Assembly: GCF_937888285.1 (NCBI RefSeq)
Contig: NZ_CALART010000107.1
Coordinates: 5,545-69,544, forward strand
Length of the DNA stretch: 64,000 bases
From: an uncultured Aquimonas sp.
GTDB taxonomy: Bacteria > Pseudomonadota > Gammaproteobacteria > Xanthomonadales > Xanthomonadaceae
Direction of reading: 5' to 3'
The notes under the pieces are model-generated. The model ran no database searches. It saw only the letters and a list, made by a program, of their open reading frames with translations, and was not told the origin of the DNA. This document shows positions 45,013-53,170 of the stretch, piece after piece (position 1 is the first letter of the stretch; each line of letters starts with the position of its first letter). The translations under genes were made by a program, and so were the position numbers.

Positions 45013-45704
45013 GCCGGCTGCTGCCGGTCGCGCTGGCGCTGGCCTTTCCCGTGCTGGCGCATGCCTCGGCGGTGACCGCCTCGCTCGAACTCGCCAGCGC
45101 CGCCGTGGCCTGCCTGCTGATCCTCTCCTGCCTGCCGCTGCGGGCCAAGCCCGTGCTCGCGCTCGGTCTGCTCGCGGCGGGCGTGGCCCTGCTCACGCTG
45201 CTGCATGCCAGCGGCCATGCACACCTGCCGCTGATGTTGCCGCCGGTGCTGTTCAACCTGGCGGTCGGCCTGTACTTCGCGCGCAGCCTCGCGCCCGGGC
45301 GCATGCCGCTGATCGAGCGCATCGTGCGCGCGCTGAACCACGGCGAGGTGCATCACCCCGAGGTGCCGGCCTATGCGCGGACCTGGACGCGGGCCTGGGC
45401 CACGATCCTGCTCACGCTGGCTGCGATCAATGCCGCGCTGGCCCTGCTCGCCGAGCCCAAGGGCCTGCTGCTCGGGCTCGGCCTCAGCCCGCCGCTGAGC
45501 GTGCCGCTTGAAGTCTGGTCGCTGTTCGCCAACCTGCTCAACTACCTGATCGTGGCCGTGGTCTTCGTCGGCGAGTACCTCTATCGCAGCCGTCGCTTTC
45601 CGCACAGCGACTACGGTGGCTTCGTCGGCTTCCTGAAACGCATCGGCCGGCTCGGCCCGGCTTTCTGGCGCGGCAGCGATGCCGCCGCAGGCTCGAAGGG
45701 ATGA
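45009..45704 (+). CDS. COG4648-like integral membrane protein of the pigment cluster
   Basis: This 231-residue protein starts at GTG 45009, overlapping the ACP stop. About six hydrophobic helices are seen (residues 5-20, 25-42, 48-65, 72-90, 132-160 and 170-195). A conserved loop reads LYFARSLAPGRMPLIERIVRALN and the tail YLYRSRRFPHSDYGGF. This protein type is a fixed member of aryl-polyene clusters, but its reaction is unknown. The next start lies four bases inside its end. Confidence 0.85.
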   Translation: MSRLLPVALALAFPVLAHASAVTASLELASAAVACLLILSCLPLRAKPVLALGLLAAGVALLTLLHASGHAHLPLMLPPVLFNLAVGLYFARSLAPGRMPLIERIVRALNHGEVHHPEVPAYARTWTRAWATILLTLAAINAALALLAEPKGLLLGLGLSPPLSVPLEVWSLFANLLNYLIVAVVFVGEYLYRSRRFPHSDYGGFVGFLKRIGRLGPAFWRGSDAAAGSKG

Positions 45705-46006
45705 GCGGCTTCCGCATCGCCGCCGATCACCCCTGCCTGCCCGGCCACTTCCCCGGCCAGCCGGTGGTGCCGGGCGTGGTCGTGCTCGATGAAGTGCTGG
45801 CACTCGCGCGTTCTACCTTCGGCGAGCGCGCGCTGCTGCGCATGCCGCAGGTGAAGTTCGCCGCCCCGCTGCTGCCCGAGCAGGACGCGACGGTCGAGTT
45901 CGAGCCGCGCGCCGAGCGCCTGCGCTTCCGCGTGCTGCGCGGCGAGGATGTGATCGCCAGCGGCGAGCTGGTGTTTGCGGATCCCGTGTCCGCCGGTTCG
46001 CCATGA
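45701..46006 (+). CDS. Small hotdog-fold 3-hydroxyacyl-ACP dehydratase-like protein
   Basis: This 101-residue protein carries HPCLPGHFPGQPVVPGV (His16), the FabZ/FabA-type catalytic loop, and a following central helix VLDEVLALA. It is shorter than FabZ (about 150), as usual for the small dehydratase of aryl-polyene clusters. It would remove water from 3-hydroxyacyl-ACP to leave the conjugated double bond, perhaps together with the protein at 50010. It overlaps both neighbours by four bases. Confidence 0.88.
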   Translation: MSGFRIAADHPCLPGHFPGQPVVPGVVVLDEVLALARSTFGERALLRMPQVKFAAPLLPEQDATVEFEPRAERLRFRVLRGEDVIASGELVFADPVSAGSP

Positions 46007-46983
46007 GCCGCGCCGGTCAAGCCGAATGGCAGCAGCGCCCCGAGGGCGGCGGGCGCTCCGCGATCTGGCTGATCCGCAGCATCGCCCGCTACGGCGGGCG
46101 CTGGCTGTCGCGGCCGCTGCTGATCCCGATCACGCTGTACTTCCTGATCGTGCGCGGGCCCGAGCGGCGTGCATCCAGGGCCTATCTGGAACGCGTGCTC
46201 GGCCGCCCCGCCACGCTGTGGGAATGCGCGAAGCACGTGCACGCCTTTGCCTCGACCATTCTCGACCGGGTGTTCATGCTCTCCGGCCAGTTCCGCCGCT
46301 TCGATCTGCAGATCACCGGTTTGAAGGAGCTGCACGAGCAGATCGACCTCGGCCGCGGCGTGCTGCTGTTCGGCTCGCACCACGGCAGCTTCGAGGCCCT
46401 GCGCGTGCTGTCGCGCGAGCGGCCGGATGTGACCGTGCGAGTGGTGATGGACCGCGGCCAGAACGCCACCGTCACCCAGCTGCTGGAAGCGCTCTGCCCG
46501 GACATCGCCGAGACCGTGATCGATGCCGCGCAGGACGGCACCGCGATCACGCTGGCGATTCGTGATGCCACCGAGCAGGGCGCCCTGGTCAGCCTGCTGG
46601 TGGATCGCGCGAGGGGCGCCGAGCCCGTGCAGTGGATCGACTTTCTTGGCAGCCCCGCGCCGTTTCCCAGCGCGCATTTCCTGATCGCTGCGGCGCTGAA
46701 GGTACCGGTGCTGATCTGCTTCGGCCTGTACCTGGGCGGCCGCAAGTACGCCTTGCATTTCGAGCTGTTCGACCCCGGCATCGAGCTGCCGCGGCGCGAG
46801 CGCGCGCAGAAGCTGTACGCCCTGCAGGAGCGCTACGTGCGCCGGCTGGAGCACTTCGTGCGGCTGGCCCCCTACAACTGGTTCAACTTCTACGACTTCT
46901 GGAGAAGCGATGACCCCGCGCATCCGCATCGCCGCGACGCTGCTGCTGCTGGCCAGCCTGACGGCAGGGGCGGAAGTCCCTGA
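46003..46983 (+). CDS. LpxL/HtrB-like lysophospholipid acyltransferase
   Basis: This 326-residue, membrane-associated acyltransferase has one N-terminal hydrophobic segment (about 36-50) and H-x4-E in SHHGSFEAL (His126, Glu131). A glycine/arginine pattern typical of lipid A late acyltransferases follows (VVMDRGQNATVT). In aryl-polyene clusters this type is thought to attach the polyene or a fatty acid to a lipid carrier. Its last 74 bases overlap the LolA-like gene, which has its own ribosome site (GGAGAAG) inside this gene. Confidence 0.88.
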   Translation: MSRAGQAEWQQRPEGGGRSAIWLIRSIARYGGRWLSRPLLIPITLYFLIVRGPERRASRAYLERVLGRPATLWECAKHVHAFASTILDRVFMLSGQFRRFDLQITGLKELHEQIDLGRGVLLFGSHHGSFEALRVLSRERPDVTVRVVMDRGQNATVTQLLEALCPDIAETVIDAAQDGTAITLAIRDATEQGALVSLLVDRARGAEPVQWIDFLGSPAPFPSAHFLIAAALKVPVLICFGLYLGGRKYALHFELFDPGIELPRRERAQKLYALQERYVRRLEHFVRLAPYNWFNFYDFWRSDDPAHPHRRDAAAAGQPDGRGGSP

Positions 46984-47545
46984 GCTTGACGCTCTGCTGG
47001 CCGGTTTCGCCCAGCCCGCGCCGGCGCGCACGGCCTACTTCGAGCGCCGCGACTCGCCGCTGCTGATGCAGCCCCTGCTGTTCGGCGGCGAGCTGTCGCA
47101 GCCGAATGCCGATGAGCTGGTCAAGACCGTTGAAGGCGCCCAGCCCGAGCGCCTGCGCATCGCTGGCGAGCGCGTCGAGGTGCAGCGCGAAGGGCAGGGC
47201 ACGCGGCGCTTCTCGCTGAAGCGCGCGCCTGAGCTCGCTGCGCTGGCGGCCAGCCTGCGCGCGCTGCTGGGCGGCGACCGCGGTCTGCTGGAGCGGCACT
47301 TCACGATCCATCTCGCGCCTTCCGGCGCGGGCTGGACGCTGGACCTCAAGCCCACCGACGCCCGCGTCGCCCGCAAGGTGCGCGGCATGCGCCTGCATGG
47401 CGTGGCCGGCGAGTGGCGCTGCTTCGATCTGGATCTGGCCGAGGACGAACGCAGCCGCATGTGGCTGGGGCCCTGGGCGGAATCCGCGCGCGCGGCCGCT
47501 GATGAGCCCACGCGCGACGCGCTCTGCGGTACGTCGGCGCAATGA
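46910..47545 (+). CDS. LolA-like periplasmic lipid carrier
   Basis: This 211-residue precursor has a signal peptide (residues 1-21, TAGAEVPELD). A LolA/LolB-type beta fold follows, with FERRDSPLLMQPLLFGGEL and ERHFTIHLAPSGAGWTLDLKPTD. Such proteins in aryl-polyene clusters are taken to shuttle the lipid-linked pigment across the periplasm together with the MMPL exporter encoded next (four-base overlap). GGAGAAGCG precedes ATG 46910. Confidence 0.87.
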   Translation: MTPRIRIAATLLLLASLTAGAEVPELDALLAGFAQPAPARTAYFERRDSPLLMQPLLFGGELSQPNADELVKTVEGAQPERLRIAGERVEVQREGQGTRRFSLKRAPELAALAASLRALLGGDRGLLERHFTIHLAPSGAGWTLDLKPTDARVARKVRGMRLHGVAGEWRCFDLDLAEDERSRMWLGPWAESARAAADEPTRDALCGTSAQ

Positions 47546-50013
47546 GTACGCCGGGCGTCGGCACGCGCCTGCTGCAGATCGCGCTCTGGTTGGGCGCGCT
47601 CGCGCTGATCGCCGTGCTCGCGCTCGGCGAACTCAAGCTGAGCGGCGACCTGCGCCTGTTCATGCCGGCGGCGCGCACCGCCGAGCAGCGCCTGCTGCTG
47701 GAACAGCTGGGTGAGGGCCCGGGCGCGCGTCTGCTGCTGGTGGCGCTGTCGGGCGCGGAGCCCGAGGTCTTGGTCGAACGATCGCGCGCGCTGCGCGAGC
47801 GGCTTGATGAGAGCGCCGAATTCGTCTGGGTCGGCAACGGCGAGGAAGGCCTGGAGTCGATTCCCGACACCCTGGCCGATTATCGCTACCTGCTCTCGCC
47901 CGGCGTGCAGCCCGGCGCGTTCGAGGCGTCTGCACTGGCGGAGGCCCTGAAGCAGCGCCAGCAGGATCTGGCCTCACCTGCAGCGGCGCTGATCGCGCCC
48001 CTGCTGCGCGTCGACCCCACGCTGGAAACCCTGCGCGTGCTAGAAGCCTGGACGCCGGCGATCGAGCCCGAGCGCCTGGATGGCGTGTGGTTCGGCGAGG
48101 CCCGCGGCGAAGCCCTGCTGCTGGTCGAGACCGCCGCGCCCGGCTTCGACCCGGATGGCCAGACCCGCGCGCTGGCCGCGCTGCGCGCCGCGCATGCGCA
48201 GGTGCTGGCTGATGAGGGCGAGGCTGCGGCTGGCGCGATCGAAATCAGCGGTCCCGGCGCCTTCGCCGAGAAGATGGCCGCGCAAACCCGCGGGGAGGCC
48301 TCGACGCTCGGCGGCTTCGGCATCGCCGGCCTGCTGCTGATGATGACCTTTGCCTACCGCAGTCTCGCCCTGCCCCTGCTCGGCGCGCTGCCCTTGGCCA
48401 CCGGCGCAGTGCTGGGTCTGTCGGCGACGGCATGGCTGTTCGGCGAAGTCCACGGCATCACGCTCGCCTTCGGCCTGACCCTGCTCGGCGTGGCCCAGGA
48501 CTACCCCGTTCATCTGTTCAGCCATCGACGCAAGGGCGAGCCCGCCATGCACAGTGCGCGGGCGATCTGGCCGACGCTCGCCACCGGCGCGTTCTCCAGT
48601 GCGCTGGCCTATCTGGTGTTCTTCTTCGCCGGCGTCGACGGCCTGCGCCAGCTGGCGGTGCTGACCGTGGTCGGCCTGATCAGCGCCGCGCTGGCCACCC
48701 GCTTTCTGCTGCCTGGTGTGCTTGCTGAGCCGCGGCGCGAGGTGGGCGAGGGGGCGTTCGTGCAAGCGATGCAGCGCGTGCTGATGCGCGTGCATCGCCT
48801 GCGCTGGCTGGCGCTGCTGATCGCCGCAATCGCGGGGCTCGCCCTGCTGCGCGGCGGCCCGTGGTGGCAGGACAGTCTCGCCGCACTCACGCCGGTGCCC
48901 GTCGAACTGCTGCAGCGCGATCGCGAGCTGCGGCAGGCCCTGAATGCGCCGGACGTGCGCTGGCTGCTGGCCCTGCGCGCCGACAGCGAAGAGGCCGCGC
49001 TCGCCCGCAGCGGCGAGCTGATGCCCGGCCTGCAGGGCCTGGTCGAAGCCGGCGCGCTGGGCCACTTTGAGCTGGCAGCGCGCTACCTGCCGCCCGCTGA
49101 GGTGCAGCGCGCGCGTCAGTCGGCGCTGCCCTCGCCTGAAACGCTGCGCGCAGCGCTGGCGCAAGCGCAGCAGGGTCTGGCCTTCCGGCCCGATGCCTTC
49201 GAGGGTTTCGTGGCCGCGATCGAGCGCGCGCGCGGCCTGCCGCCGCTCACGTCGGAGGCCCTGATCGACACGCCGCTGGAGCTGCGCCTTGCCGGCCTGC
49301 TGATCCGCGATGGCGCGGAGACGGTGGCGCTGGTGCAGCTCTCCGATCTGCGCGATGTCGAGGCCGTGCGCACCTTCGCTGCCGCCCATCCTGATCTCGA
49401 TCTGATCGACTTGAAGGCGACCGCAGATTCGCTGGCCGCGAGCTGGCGCGCGCAGGTGCTGCTGGCGATGGCGGTGGGCGCATTGCTGCTCGCGGCCCTG
49501 GTGTTCGCGGCGCTGCGCCTGTCGCCGGCAGGCGGCAGCAGCAACAGGCACAGCGGCAGCCACGACGGCATCGCCGATGACATCGGCCTGGCTGGCGCGC
49601 CCTTGCGGGCCACGCGTGCTGGCGCCTTCGCACGTGGCCTGCGCGTGCTGCTGCCGGTGGCCCTCTCCAGCCTCGTCGTGCTGGCCCTGCTGCACGGCTT
49701 CGGCGTGGCCCTGACCTTGTTCCATCTGATCGCGTTGGTGCTGGCTGCAGGTCTGGGCCTCGACTACGCCCTGTTCTTTGAGCGCAGCGCTGGTGCCGCC
49801 GATGCCGGCGCCGCGGCGGAGCAGCGCCGCACCCTGCATGCGCTGCTGGTCTGCGTGGCCTCGACCGGACTGGTGTTCGGGCTGCTGTCGTTCTCCAGCA
49901 TTCCGGTGTTGAACGCGCTCGGCGGCACCGTGGCGCTGGGTGTCGCCGTGCACTTCGCCCTGGCCCTGCTGCTGGCCGGCAGCCATCCAGCTGATCCCGA
50001 GGACATCCGATGA
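47542..50013 (+). CDS. MMPL/RND-family exporter of the pigment cluster
   Basis: This 823-residue protein has the RND plan in two halves. Helix 1 (10-28) is followed by a periplasmic domain, then helices at about 255-395. A second set, helix 7 (about 418-436), a periplasmic domain and helices at about 640-815, follows. The fold is that of MMPL lipid exporters (GIAGLLLMMTFAYRSLALPLLGA; GLGLDYALFFERS). It would flip or lift the aryl-polyene lipid out of the inner membrane to the LolA-like carrier. Four-base overlaps on both sides mark it as part of the operon. Confidence 0.92.
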   Translation: MSTPGVGTRLLQIALWLGALALIAVLALGELKLSGDLRLFMPAARTAEQRLLLEQLGEGPGARLLLVALSGAEPEVLVERSRALRERLDESAEFVWVGNGEEGLESIPDTLADYRYLLSPGVQPGAFEASALAEALKQRQQDLASPAAALIAPLLRVDPTLETLRVLEAWTPAIEPERLDGVWFGEARGEALLLVETAAPGFDPDGQTRALAALRAAHAQVLADEGEAAAGAIEISGPGAFAEKMAAQTRGEASTLGGFGIAGLLLMMTFAYRSLALPLLGALPLATGAVLGLSATAWLFGEVHGITLAFGLTLLGVAQDYPVHLFSHRRKGEPAMHSARAIWPTLATGAFSSALAYLVFFFAGVDGLRQLAVLTVVGLISAALATRFLLPGVLAEPRREVGEGAFVQAMQRVLMRVHRLRWLALLIAAIAGLALLRGGPWWQDSLAALTPVPVELLQRDRELRQALNAPDVRWLLALRADSEEAALARSGELMPGLQGLVEAGALGHFELAARYLPPAEVQRARQSALPSPETLRAALAQAQQGLAFRPDAFEGFVAAIERARGLPPLTSEALIDTPLELRLAGLLIRDGAETVALVQLSDLRDVEAVRTFAAAHPDLDLIDLKATADSLAASWRAQVLLAMAVGALLLAALVFAALRLSPAGGSSNRHSGSHDGIADDIGLAGAPLRATRAGAFARGLRVLLPVALSSLVVLALLHGFGVALTLFHLIALVLAAGLGLDYALFFERSAGAADAGAAAEQRRTLHALLVCVASTGLVFGLLSFSSIPVLNALGGTVALGVAVHFALALLLAGSHPADPEDIR

Positions 50014-50450
50014 AACTGCCCGGCTCCCGCGCCGAGATCGAACAGCTGATTCCGCATGCCGGCAGCATGTGCCTGCTCGAACGCGTGCTGGCGTTCGACG
50101 ACAGCGGTCTGCACGCGCAGAGCGATGCCCACCGCGACCCCGCGCACCCGTTGCGACGCGAGGGACGCCTGTCGACCCTGCACCTCTGCGAGTACGGCGC
50201 CCAGGCCATGGCCGTGCACGGCGGCCTGCTGGCCGCCCGCGAAGGCCGTGTGGCGCCGCCCGGCCTGCTGGTGTCGCTGCGTGGGGTCGAGCTCGCACGC
50301 GAGTTCATCGACGAGTTGCCCGGCCCGCTCGACGTGTTCGCGGTCGACGTGTCCGACAGCGGGGCGGGCTGGCAGTGCGGCTTCCGCATCGAGCATTCGG
50401 GTGAGGTGCTGGCCACCGGGCGCGCGGCGGTGCTGCGGCGGGATCCATAG
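50010..50450 (+). CDS. Second 3-hydroxyacyl-ACP dehydratase (ApeP-like)
   Basis: This 146-residue hotdog protein has the ApeP-type active site: His16 in LIPHAGSMCLLERV and Glu61 in HLCEYGAQAMAVHGG on the central helix. It is the last member of the tightly overlapped operon. Its 3' end runs directly into a GTGGGCC palindrome (50447), which may form the 3' end of the transcript. Confidence 0.88.
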   Translation: MKLPGSRAEIEQLIPHAGSMCLLERVLAFDDSGLHAQSDAHRDPAHPLRREGRLSTLHLCEYGAQAMAVHGGLLAAREGRVAPPGLLVSLRGVELAREFIDELPGPLDVFAVDVSDSGAGWQCGFRIEHSGEVLATGRAAVLRRDP

Positions 50451-50597
50451 GGTGGGCCCTGGCCCGCCATGAGCTCCACGCTCGCCCCGGTCGCGTTGCA
50501 TTGCTTCGGCGCTCGAAGCGAAGAGCAGGAGCTTTCGGTCAGCCCTTTGGGCTGCCCGACCTCGGTGCTGTCATAGGGTGGGCCCTGGCCCACCATG
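50447..50597. repeat. Two GTGGGCC palindromes in a 127-bp tandem duplication
   Basis: Palindromes at 50447-50470 and 50574-50597 start two direct units 127 bases apart. Each continues with GCTCGAAGC-AAGAGCA-GAGCTTTCGGTCAGCCC-type sequence, and the second leads into structured copy B. Confidence 0.88.
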
Positions 50598-50639
50598 AGC
50601 CCAATGCTCGCCCCTGTCCTGTTTCGCCGCTTCGCCGCT

Positions 50640-50925
50640 CGAAGCAAAGAGCAAGAGCTTTCGGTCAGCCCTTCGGGCTGCCCGACCTACCTTTCTTTGC
50701 GTGGCCAAAGAAAGGTAGGCCAAAGAAAGGCCACCCCTCGTCCGCGCCCTTCGCGCATCCGTGCGCGAAGGGTTCGCGAGAGTCCGTGGGTGTTCGTGGA
50801 CAGGCCGTCCCTGGCCTGTCACGAACATCGGCCGCATCCCTGCGGCCGCCCCTGCGGGCTGATCCACGAACTCCCGCCGCTCCCCAGGGGCCCCGTGGAA
50901 GAGCGCGGGCTCCTGCCCGCAAAAG
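50640..50925 (+). repeat. ~280-bp structured repeat element, copy B
   Basis: Stem-loops match copy A in place and loop sequence. TACCTTTCTTTG 50688-50699 pairs with 50706-50717, loop CGTGGC. TTCGCGCA-type stem 50748-50757 pairs with 50762-50771. GTTCGTG-g-ACAGGCC 50792-50806 pairs with 50813-50826, loop GTCCCT. CGGCCGCA 50829-50836 pairs with 50841-50848, loop TCCC. GCGGGC 50905-50910 pairs with 50915-50920. Where copy A has GTTTTCG/CGAAAAC this copy has GTTCGTG/CACGAAC: both arms changed together. Confidence 0.88.
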
Positions 50926-51299
50926 CGCAGAGCCAAAGCCGAGGCGCAAAGCCGGAGCGAGAAGCCGCAGCGAGAAGCCGCAGCGAGAAGCCGGAGCGAG
51001 AAGCCGGAGCGAGAAGCCGGAGCGGAAAGCTTCGGCTGCCTTGTCTCGCTCCAAGCCCAAGTGCGCTAGGGTTGCCTCCCCTGCTGCACTGCCTCTCCCC
51101 GTGTGATCGCCCGACGCCAGAGCCTTCGCGAAGCGAAGGCGAATGGGCAGAGGAGGCCGCGTGCCGCAAGATTTCGTCCCCTCTCCCCAACCCCTCTCCC
51201 ACAAGGGGAGAGGGGCTCGAACCTTCGCTTCCGTCGCCCGGCCCTCAGCTGCCGAGTGCCCAATCCCCAATCCCCAATCCCCAATCCCCGCGCTCACCC
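50926..51299. repeat. Gap with 12-bp minisatellite, CT-rich repeat and heptamers
   Basis: AGCGAGAAGCCG units of 12 bases repeat about six times between 50957 and 51030. A CT-rich unit CCCCTCTCCC...GGGAGAGGGG lies at about 51178-51215, and CAATCCC heptamers at 51257-51290 run up to the fabG start. No gene is supported. Confidence 0.8.
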
Positions 51300-52031
51300 A
51301 TGACCACCCTCCCTAAACGCGCCCTCGTCACCGGCGGCAGCGGCGATCTCGGCAGCGCCATCTGCCGATCGCTCGCCGAGGCCGGCCACCACGTCTACGT
51401 CCACGCCAACAGCGGCGTCGATCGCGCGCAGGCGCTGGTCGATGAACTGCTTGCGGCGGGGCGTTCCGCCGAGGCCATCGCCTTCGATGTCGCCGATGCC
51501 GAGGCCTGTGCCCAGGCCACCGCGAAGATGCTCGAAGCCGGCCCGATCCAGATCGTCGTCAACAATGCCGGCATCCACGACGACGCGCCGATGGCCGGCA
51601 TGAGCGAGGCGCAGTGGAAGCGCGTCATTGACGTCAGCCTGCACGGCTTCTTCCACGTCACCCAGCCGCTGCTGCTGCCGATGGCGCGCACGCGCTGGGG
51701 CCGCGTGATCAGCATTTCCTCGGTGGCCGCCGTGCTCGGCAACCGTGGCCAGACCAACTACGCCGCCGCCAAGGCCGGACTGCACGGCGCCACCCTGTCG
51801 CTGGCGCGCGAGATGGCCAGCCGCGGGATCACCGCCAACGTGGTCGCGCCGGGGGTGATCGCCGGGCGCATGGCGGCCGATGCGTTCCCACCCGAGATGA
51901 TCAAGGCGACCGTTCCGGCGGGCCGCGCGGGTCGACCCGAGGAAGTCGCAGCGCTGGTGGCCTTCCTTGCGTCGGAGGGCGCGTCCTATGTGAACGGGCA
52001 GGTGATCGGGGTGAATGGGGGGATGGGGTGA
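51300..52031 (+). CDS. 3-oxoacyl-ACP reductase (FabG/ApeQ-like)
   Basis: This 243-residue SDR has the nucleotide loop TGGSGDLG (11-18), NNAG (88-91), catalytic Ser141, Tyr154 and Lys158 (ISISSVAAV, NYAAAKAG) and the FabG ending YVNGQVIGVNGGMG. It would reduce the 3-keto group of each polyene extension using NADPH. It is set apart from the rest of the operon by about 850 bases of repeats, so it may have its own promoter or rely on read-through. Confidence 0.93.
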   Translation: MTTLPKRALVTGGSGDLGSAICRSLAEAGHHVYVHANSGVDRAQALVDELLAAGRSAEAIAFDVADAEACAQATAKMLEAGPIQIVVNNAGIHDDAPMAGMSEAQWKRVIDVSLHGFFHVTQPLLLPMARTRWGRVISISSVAAVLGNRGQTNYAAAKAGLHGATLSLAREMASRGITANVVAPGVIAGRMAADAFPPEMIKATVPAGRAGRPEEVAALVAFLASEGASYVNGQVIGVNGGMG

Positions 52032-52104
52032 TCGGTAACGCAGGCGGTGTGTAGTTGGGGGCTTGAGGCCTGCACCGGTGACCTGGAGTGCTGCGACAGG
52101 GCGA

Positions 52105-52533
52105 ATGTCGGCGACTGAGGGGACGAAAAACGTGCGCAGGGCGGACTCCGTGGACTTCGATCTGAACATCGCGCTGTATTCGGAGGCGGACGCGTGCTTT
52201 CGCAAGGGCCGGTATCGCGAAGCCTTGCGTCTGTTCAAGCGAGCAGCGCGGGCGGATCCCCTCGATAGCGACTGCTGGTTCGCGATCGGTAGCTGTCTTG
52301 ATGCGCTGAATCGCCCGACTCGGGCCGAGGCCGCCTATCTGAAGGCGCTGTCGATGGCGCGCGAGGAAGACCATCCTGCCCTGTACTTCAACATTGGCAA
52401 CGCGCTGTTTGACCAGCAGCGTTTTGAAGCAGCGGTGAGCTGGTACGCGAGAGTTCCTGCCGAACATGAAGTCTTCGCACGCGCCGAGCGCAATCGGCGC
52501 CTTGCCGAATCGAAGGCGAAGCGCACTTCGTAG
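52105..52533 (+). CDS. Small TPR protein resembling LcrH/SycD-type chaperones
   Basis: This 142-residue protein begins at ATG 52105; a TTG at 52063 is also in frame but gives no better start. Three TPR-like helix pairs fill residues about 25-135 (AEADACFRKGRYREALRLFKRAARADPLDSD; WFAIGSCLDALNRPTRAEAAYLKA; PALYFNIGNALFDQQRFEAA). The pattern of size, helix order and F/A positions recalls SycD/LcrH chaperones of type III secretion. No secretion genes are nearby, so a general TPR scaffold role is as likely. It lies 73 bases after fabG, inside the segment bracketed by structured copies B and C. Confidence 0.75.
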   Translation: MSATEGTKNVRRADSVDFDLNIALYSEADACFRKGRYREALRLFKRAARADPLDSDCWFAIGSCLDALNRPTRAEAAYLKALSMAREEDHPALYFNIGNALFDQQRFEAAVSWYARVPAEHEVFARAERNRRLAESKAKRTS

Positions 52534-52640
52534 GTTGGTGCAGAGCGCAGCGAGGCCCAACGTCGCAGCCTCAATGCCTGTCACGAGATTCGAGTGCGCG
52601 ACGTTGGGCCTCGCCTTCGGCTCGGCGCCAACCAACCGGG
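52531..52640. repeat. Long inverted TAGGTTGG repeat pair after the TPR gene
   Basis: TAGGTTGGTGCAGAGCGCAG at 52531 is matched in inverse by GCCAACCAACC near 52635, with GGCCCAACGTCGCAG and CGCGACGTTGGGCC as inner arms. It has the same plan as the pair at 39353-39453 and includes the stop codon of the TPR gene. It could end that transcript. Confidence 0.82.
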
Positions 52641-52741
52641 TTGAATGCGTGCGCTTGCGTTGAAGGTCTGACGTCGCAGGGGGTGGCGTCGACAACGCAT
52701 TCGGAATCTGCTTTGGCCTTGGCTTTGGCTTTGGCTTGCGC

Positions 52742-53030
52742 TCTTGCGGGCAGGAGCCCGCGCTGTTCCACGGGGCCCCTGGGGAGCGGCGGGAGGCGGT
52801 CGATCCGCCCGCAGGGGCGCCGGCACGGATGCCGGCGCGGCTTTCGACAGGCCAGGGATGGCCTGTCCGAAAACCCCGACCGACTCACGCGAACCCGCAG
52901 CGCAGGGATGCGCGTAGGGCGCGGACTAGGGGTGGCCTTCTCTTTGGTTACTTTCTCTTGGCCACGCAAGAGAAAGTGACTCGGGCAGCCCGCAGGGCTG
53001 TCCGAAAGCTCTGGCTCTTCCGCTTCGAGC
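52742..53030 (-). repeat. ~280-bp structured repeat element, copy C (inverted)
   Basis: Read on the minus strand, this copy keeps the order and loops of copies A and B. Stem 52950-52960 with 52967-52977 is ACTTTCTCTTG/CAAGAGAAAGT with loop CGTGGC. The GTTTTCG-g-ACAGGCC stem lies near 52840-52874 with one G-T pair and loop ATCCCT. CGCCGGCA/TGCCGGCG is at 52818-52837 and GCGGGC/GCCCGC at 52746-52761. Its differences from A and B are largely paired. Another CT-rich repeat follows at about 53095-53135. The gap to 53170 holds no gene. Confidence 0.86.
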
Positions 53031-53170
53031 CGCTCAGAGCAAAGAGCCGAGGCTTGATGCGCGGGATGGTTGGAGCACTCGCTCCGCCCGGCCCCCTCCC
53101 CAACCCCTCCCCCGGTGGGAGAGGGGCTCAACCCGGCGCCTAGCCCAACGCCAGAGGGCAATGCCTCGCC

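Noticed and set aside
52105..52533. A type III secretion locus suggested by the SycD-like protein
   Set aside because: No needle, translocator or ATPase genes are anywhere in the window.
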